Assembly: GCA_026997055.1 (NCBI GenBank)
Contig: JALWJU010000105.1
Location: forward strand, 1 to 7,561
DNA length: 7,561 bases
DNA from: Paracoccaceae bacterium
Lineage (GTDB): Bacteria > Pseudomonadota > Alphaproteobacteria > Rhodobacterales > Rhodobacteraceae
Direction of reading: 5' to 3'
The notes under the pieces are model-generated. The model had not been told where the DNA came from and did no database searches. It was given only the letters and a program-made list of their open reading frames with translations. Positions within the stretch are counted from its first letter, which is position 1. The number at the start of each line of letters is the position of its first letter. A program made the position numbers and the translations under genes. Positions 5,016 through 7,561 of this stretch are shown here, one piece after another.

Positions 5016-5498
5016 CTACTTCTTCTTCCCGGCCTCTTCGCTCGTGCCCTCGATCACCTCGCCCTTGACTTCGCTGGCCCGGGTGATCTCGATCCTGCGC
5101 GGCTTGAGCGCCTCGGGCACTTCGCGGATCAGGTCGATGTGCAGCATCCCGTTCTCATGAACGGCGCCGGTCACGCGCACATGTTCGGCCAGATGGAAGC
5201 GGCGCTCGAAGGCGCGGGTGGCAATCCCCTGGTGCAGATAGGTGCGCTTGACCTCATCGGGCTTCTTGCGGGCCGAGACGATCAGGGCGTTTTCACGCAC
5301 TTCCACGGAAAGCTCGTCTTCGGAAAAGCCGGCCACGGCGATCGAGATGCGCCAGGAATCCTCCCCGGTCTTCTCGATATTGTAGGGCGGGTAGCTTTCC
5401 CGGCCGGTCTCGGTCTTGGTAAGACGATCCATCAGTTCGGCGATCTGGTCGAAGCCGACGCTGGCACGAAACAGCGGGGAAAGGTCAAAGTTGCGCAT
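5016..5498 (-). CDS. ibpA: Small heat-shock protein, Hsp20/IbpA type
   Basis: This cytoplasmic ATP-independent holdase binds unfolding proteins and keeps them ready for refolding by DnaK/ClpB. The 160-residue protein begins MRNFDLSPLF and continues with YPPYNIEKTGED (36-47), WRISIAVAGFSEDEL (49-63) and TRAFERRFHLAEHVRV (94-109), all closely like E. coli IbpA. The alpha-crystallin domain spans about 36-126. The end-of-domain G-x-L is G117-M-L119, and the C-terminal I-x-I anchor needed for oligomer assembly is Ile136-Glu-Ile138. After this motif it carries some 22 extra charged residues ending in three lysines, which E. coli IbpA lacks. The start is set by AAGGAGG (5513-5507), eight bases before the ATG. 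It has its own RpoH-type promoter and a structured leader, and is monocistronic as far as can be seen. It diverges from glcD. Confidence 0.95.
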   Translation of the reverse strand: MRNFDLSPLFRASVGFDQIAELMDRLTKTETGRESYPPYNIEKTGEDSWRISIAVAGFSEDELSVEVRENALIVSARKKPDEVKRTYLHQGIATRAFERRFHLAEHVRVTGAVHENGMLHIDLIREVPEALKPRRIEITRASEVKGEVIEGTSEEAGKKK

Positions 5499-5600
5499 GA
5501 TTCAGTCCTCCTTCATTGAGCGACATTTCTGAGCGACACTACCGACCCTCCCGTCGGGGCAGGGTCAGTGAGGTCTTCGGGCCCGTTTGCGGCACCCGAA
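5499..5600 (-). ncRNA. ROSE-like RNA thermometer in the ibpA leader (candidate)
   Basis: Next to the start codon, GTCGCTC (5524-5518) pairs with GAGGAC (5510-5505) across a 7-base loop. This gives six base pairs with one bulged G (5521) and hides most of the Shine-Dalgarno sequence. The UCGCU segment fits the UYGCU motif that defines ROSE thermometers, where it pairs with AGGA around an unpaired or non-canonical G. ROSE elements are known before small heat-shock genes in rhizobia and before E. coli ibpA. Two more hairpins lie upstream, as in multi-hairpin ROSE leaders. GACCCT/AGGGTC (5566-5561 with 5549-5544) is extended inward by CCC/GGG with a 2-base bulge. TTCGGG/CCCGAA (5600-5595 with 5581-5576) is the second. 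The 9-base segment TGTCGCTCA occurs twice, at 5538-5530 and 5525-5517. The structure was folded by eye only. Confidence 0.6.
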
Positions 5601-5605
5601 ACAAC

Positions 5606-5633
5606 AGATAGGCGGGATTTCCGTCGGTTCAAG
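5606..5633 (-). promoter_or_regulatory. RpoH (sigma-32) type promoter for ibpA
   Basis: On the minus strand CTTGAA (5633-5628) is followed after 14 bp by GCCTATCT (5613-5606). The heat-shock sigma consensus is CTTGAA, 13-17 bp, CCCCATnT. The -35 is perfect, and the -10 keeps C at two positions plus the A-T-x-T end. Predicted transcription starts near 5599, giving a leader of about 100 nt that exactly covers the ROSE-like element. Confidence 0.7.
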
Positions 5634-5772
5634 AGGTGCGGGGGCGCCGGAATGGCGCCGAAGCCGCCTTTCGATGCGTGCTCCATGCAGCGCGCCCGAG
5701 CGCTCCTGCGATGCACGGCGCGGCGACGCACGACGCCACGACGCAAAGAGCCGGCGCATGACGGAATGCGGC
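5634..5772. other. Spacer between divergent ibpA and glcD promoters
   Basis: No gene is visible. GGCGCC occurs twice 11 bp apart (5643-5648, 5654-5659), and CGACGC occurs three times at 7-8 bp steps (5724, 5731, 5739). These could be chance in GC-rich DNA. Confidence 0.4.
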
Positions 5773-5809
5773 TTGCCTTTGCGGAGAATTGGTAATATTT
5801 TCTTACCAA
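5773..5809 (+). promoter_or_regulatory. glcDE promoter with overlapping inverted-repeat operator
   Basis: TTGCCT (5773-5778) and TATTTT (5796-5801), 17 bp apart, make a plausible promoter about 55 bp before glcD. Over the -10 lies a perfect inverted repeat, TTGGTAA (5789-5795) and TTACCAA (5803-5809), with a 7-base spacer and 21 bp in all. Glycolate genes are commonly controlled by GntR-family regulators of the FadR subfamily, whose sites contain TGGT/ACCA half-sites. Here the half-sites match but the spacing is wider than the usual three bases, so the regulator is uncertain. Confidence 0.55.
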
Positions 5810-5854
5810 ATCCGCCGCCAAGCCCCGCAACCCCGCATATGAGGGAATCCCGCC

Positions 5855-7288
5855 ATGTACATGCCTCCCGCCGATCCGGCCATTCTGGCGCGCAAGGCCC
5901 AGATCATCGCCCGCTTGCGCGAGGTCCTGCCGGAGGATGCGGTGATCGACGATGGCGCGGCCATTCGCGCCTATGAATGCGACGGGCTGGCCGCCTATCG
6001 CTGCCCGCCGCTCTGCGTGGCGCTGCCGGGCTCCACCGAAGAGGTGGCCGAAGTGATGCGCATCTGCCACGCGGAGGGCGTGGCGGTGGTGCCGCGCGGG
6101 GCGGGCACTTCGCTTGCCGGCGGCGCGCTTCCGAGCGAAGACGCGGTGGTGCTCGGGGTTTCGCGCCTGACCCGGGTGCTGGAAACGGACTACGACAACC
6201 GCTTCATAAGGGTCGAGGCCGGGCGCACCAATCTCTCCGTCACCGGCGCGGTGGAGGCGGAGGGCTTCTTCTACGCGCCCGACCCCTCAAGCCAGCTTGC
6301 CTGCGCCATTGCCGGCAATATCGCGATGAATTCCGGCGGCGCACACTGCCTCAAATACGGCGTCACCACCAATAACCTCCTGGGGGTCACGATGGTCATG
6401 GCCGATGGCGAGGTGGTCGAGATCGGCGGGCCGTGGTCGGATGCGGGCGGGCTCGACCTCCTGGCGCTGATCTGCGGCTCCGAGGGCCAGCTGGGCATCG
6501 TCACCGAGGCGACTCTGCGCATCCTGCCCAAACCCGAGGGCGCGCGGCCGGTGCTGATCGGCTTTGACAGTCCCGAAGTGGCCGGGGCCTGCGTCAGCGA
6601 CATCATCCGCTCGGGCCTTCTGCCGGTGGCGATCGAATACATGGACCGGCTCTGCATCCGCGCCAGCGAGGCGCACGCCCATTCGGGCTATCCCGACTGC
6701 GAGGCGATGCTGATCATCGAGGTCGAGGGCAGCGAAGCCGAGATCGACGCGCAGATGGCGCGGATCAAGGAGATCGCCCGGCGCCACGATCCGGTGGAGC
6801 TGCGCGAGAGTCGGTCAGAGGAGGAAAGCGCGCGCATCTGGCTCGGGCGCAAGTCGGCCTTTGGCGCCATTGGCCGGATCAACGATTACATGTGCCTCGA
6901 TGGCACCATCCCGGTCAGCGAACTGCCCCATGTGCTGGGCCGGATCGGCGAGATGGCCGCCGATTACGGGCTGCAGGTGGGCAATGTGTTTCATGCCGGC
7001 GACGGCAACATGCACCCGCTGATCCTCTATGATGCCAACAAGCCCGGCGACCTGGAGAAGTGCGAGGCGCTCGGGGCCGATATCCTGAAGCTCTGCGTCG
7101 AGGTCGGCGGCTGCCTGACCGGCGAGCACGGGGTGGGGGTGGAGAAGCGCGAACTTATGGGCGCGCAGTTTTCCGATGCCGATCTGGAGGCGCAGATGCG
7201 CATGAAGGATGTGTTCGACCCCGCCTGGCGGCTGAACCCGACCAAGGTCTTTCCGCTGGAGGCATCCGCCGCGCGGCGAGGGGAGTAA
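5855..7288 (+). CDS. glcD: Glycolate oxidase, FAD-binding subunit GlcD
   Basis: GlcD is the flavin subunit of the membrane-associated GlcDEF complex, which oxidises glycolate to glyoxylate and feeds electrons to the respiratory chain. The 477 residues show the two domains of FAD-linked oxidases. The N-terminal FAD-binding (PCMH) domain covers about 50-230, with PRGAGTSLAGG (80-90), DPSSQLACAIAGNIAMNSGG (143-162) and the GSEGQLGIVTEATLRI run (208-223). The C-terminal oxidase domain has GNVFHAGDGNMHP (376-388), the GEHGVGVEKR segment (423-432) and the closing DPAWRLNPTKVFP. Length is close to E. coli GlcD (499). The ATG at 5855 has GAGGGA at 5841-5846, eight bases upstream; an alternative ATG lies two codons on. 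glcE follows after 55 bp, which separates it from stand-alone D-lactate dehydrogenases of the same superfamily. Confidence 0.95.
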   Translation: MYMPPADPAILARKAQIIARLREVLPEDAVIDDGAAIRAYECDGLAAYRCPPLCVALPGSTEEVAEVMRICHAEGVAVVPRGAGTSLAGGALPSEDAVVLGVSRLTRVLETDYDNRFIRVEAGRTNLSVTGAVEAEGFFYAPDPSSQLACAIAGNIAMNSGGAHCLKYGVTTNNLLGVTMVMADGEVVEIGGPWSDAGGLDLLALICGSEGQLGIVTEATLRILPKPEGARPVLIGFDSPEVAGACVSDIIRSGLLPVAIEYMDRLCIRASEAHAHSGYPDCEAMLIIEVEGSEAEIDAQMARIKEIARRHDPVELRESRSEEESARIWLGRKSAFGAIGRINDYMCLDGTIPVSELPHVLGRIGEMAADYGLQVGNVFHAGDGNMHPLILYDANKPGDLEKCEALGADILKLCVEVGGCLTGEHGVGVEKRELMGAQFSDADLEAQMRMKDVFDPAWRLNPTKVFPLEASAARRGE

Positions 7289-7302
7289 GGGGCTTCGCCC
7301 TT

Positions 7303-7317
7303 CGCCCGTGCCGGGCG
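7303..7317. repeat. Small hairpin in the glcD-glcE gap
   Basis: CGCCCG (7303-7308) and CGGGCG (7312-7317) pair perfectly over a 3-base loop, between glcD and the glcE ribosome-binding site. There is no T-run. It may tune relative expression of the two subunits by mRNA stability, which is inference only. Confidence 0.45.
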
Positions 7318-7343
7318 CAGCCCAGGATATTCGAGGATCGATG

Positions 7344-7561
7344 ATGAAAGCAGAGACAGAGGCGGAACTGGCCGAGGCCCTGGCCGGAGCGGATGGCCCC
7401 CTGCGGGTAATGGGCGGGGGCACGCGCGATGTGGGCCGGCCGGTGGCGGGCGCGCCGCTCGAAGTGGGGATCCGGGGCGCGCGGCTCTATGAGCCCGGCG
7501 CGCTGACCCTGGTGGTGGGGGCGGGCACGCCGCTCGCGGAGGTCGAGGCGCTGCTGGCGGG
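7344..7561 (+). CDS. glcE: Glycolate oxidase subunit GlcE (partial, runs off right edge)
   Basis: Only the first 72 codons are present. GlcE is the second FAD-binding subunit of the GlcDEF glycolate oxidase complex. The visible start of a PCMH-type FAD fold includes LRVMGGGTRDVGRP (about 20-33) and the strand-turn YEPGALTLVVGAGTPLAEVE, both typical of GlcE N-termini. Two ATGs are adjacent. GAGGA (7333-7337) is three bases from the ATG at 7341 and six from that at 7344, so I prefer 7344. The gene follows glcD with a 55-bp gap and no visible promoter, consistent with one operon. glcF, the iron-sulfur subunit, would be expected next but is outside the window. Confidence 0.9.
   Translation, partial: MKAETEAELAEALAGADGPLRVMGGGTRDVGRPVAGAPLEVGIRGARLYEPGALTLVVGAGTPLAEVEALLA

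Noticed and set aside
4620..5519. A 299-codon plus-strand open frame covering the sqr-ibpA gap and antisense to ibpA
   Set aside because: It lies antisense to a clear IbpA gene, is proline/glycine-rich low-complexity in the gap, has no ribosome-binding site and resembles no family.
5724..5744. Three CGACGC hexamers as a possible regulator array
   Set aside because: Irregular 7-8 bp spacing and a very common GC-rich hexamer; chance is sufficient.
5513..6070. A 185-codon minus-strand open frame overlapping the ibpA leader and the glcD start
   Set aside because: It conflicts with glcD and with the ibpA promoter and leader, and has no recognisable domain or ribosome-binding site.

Overview
The window reads as an ordinary chromosomal segment of a GC-rich alphaproteobacterium, most like Rhodobacterales. 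The reasons are the S15 sequence, a phosphatidylethanolamine N-methyltransferase of the Rhodobacter (PmtA) type, a type I sulfide:quinone oxidoreductase whose cysteines fall at the same numbers as in the Rhodobacter capsulatus enzyme, and strong G/C third-position use. No genus can be assigned from sequence alone. There is no rRNA, tRNA, CRISPR array, transposase or phage gene.

Layout. At 1-351 (minus) lies the N-terminal part of an unrecognised protein: one hydrophobic segment, then a Gly/Asp-rich acidic tail with a 22-residue tandem repeat, running off the left edge. Its start region (359-399) holds an odd chain of tiny overlapping ORFs. Diverging from it is rpsO (650-919), closed by a good intrinsic terminator. 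Next is a three-gene rightward phospholipid operon, psd-pssA-pmtA (1083-3208). It encodes phosphatidylserine synthesis, decarboxylation to phosphatidylethanolamine, and N-methylation towards phosphatidylcholine. Convergent to it, on the minus strand, is sqr (3267-4535), which oxidises sulfide and feeds electrons to the quinone pool. A promoter with an operator-like inverted repeat lies about 120 bp upstream of sqr. A non-coding stretch rich in short repeats separates sqr from ibpA (5016-5498, minus), a small heat-shock protein of the IbpA type. ibpA has an RpoH-type promoter and a leader of about 100 nt that looks like a ROSE RNA thermometer. Diverging rightward are glcD (5855-7288) and the start of glcE (7344 to the right edge), subunits of glycolate oxidase. 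Their promoter carries a 21-bp inverted repeat over the -10 region.

How the genes work together. pssA, psd and pmtA form one pathway (CDP-diacylglycerol + serine -> PS -> PE -> methylated PE/PC). glcD and glcE belong to one enzyme complex, with the iron-sulfur subunit glcF expected just past the edge. sqr and ibpA are independent units with their own promoters. The genes are all known families. The most unusual signals are regulatory: (1) the ibpA leader, with two copies of the anti-Shine-Dalgarno strand of a ROSE-like thermometer; (2) the operator-like repeat bracketing the -35 of sqr; (3) an in-frame stop four codons after the best start of the left-edge gene. I did not see a new multi-gene defence, mobile or biosynthetic system.
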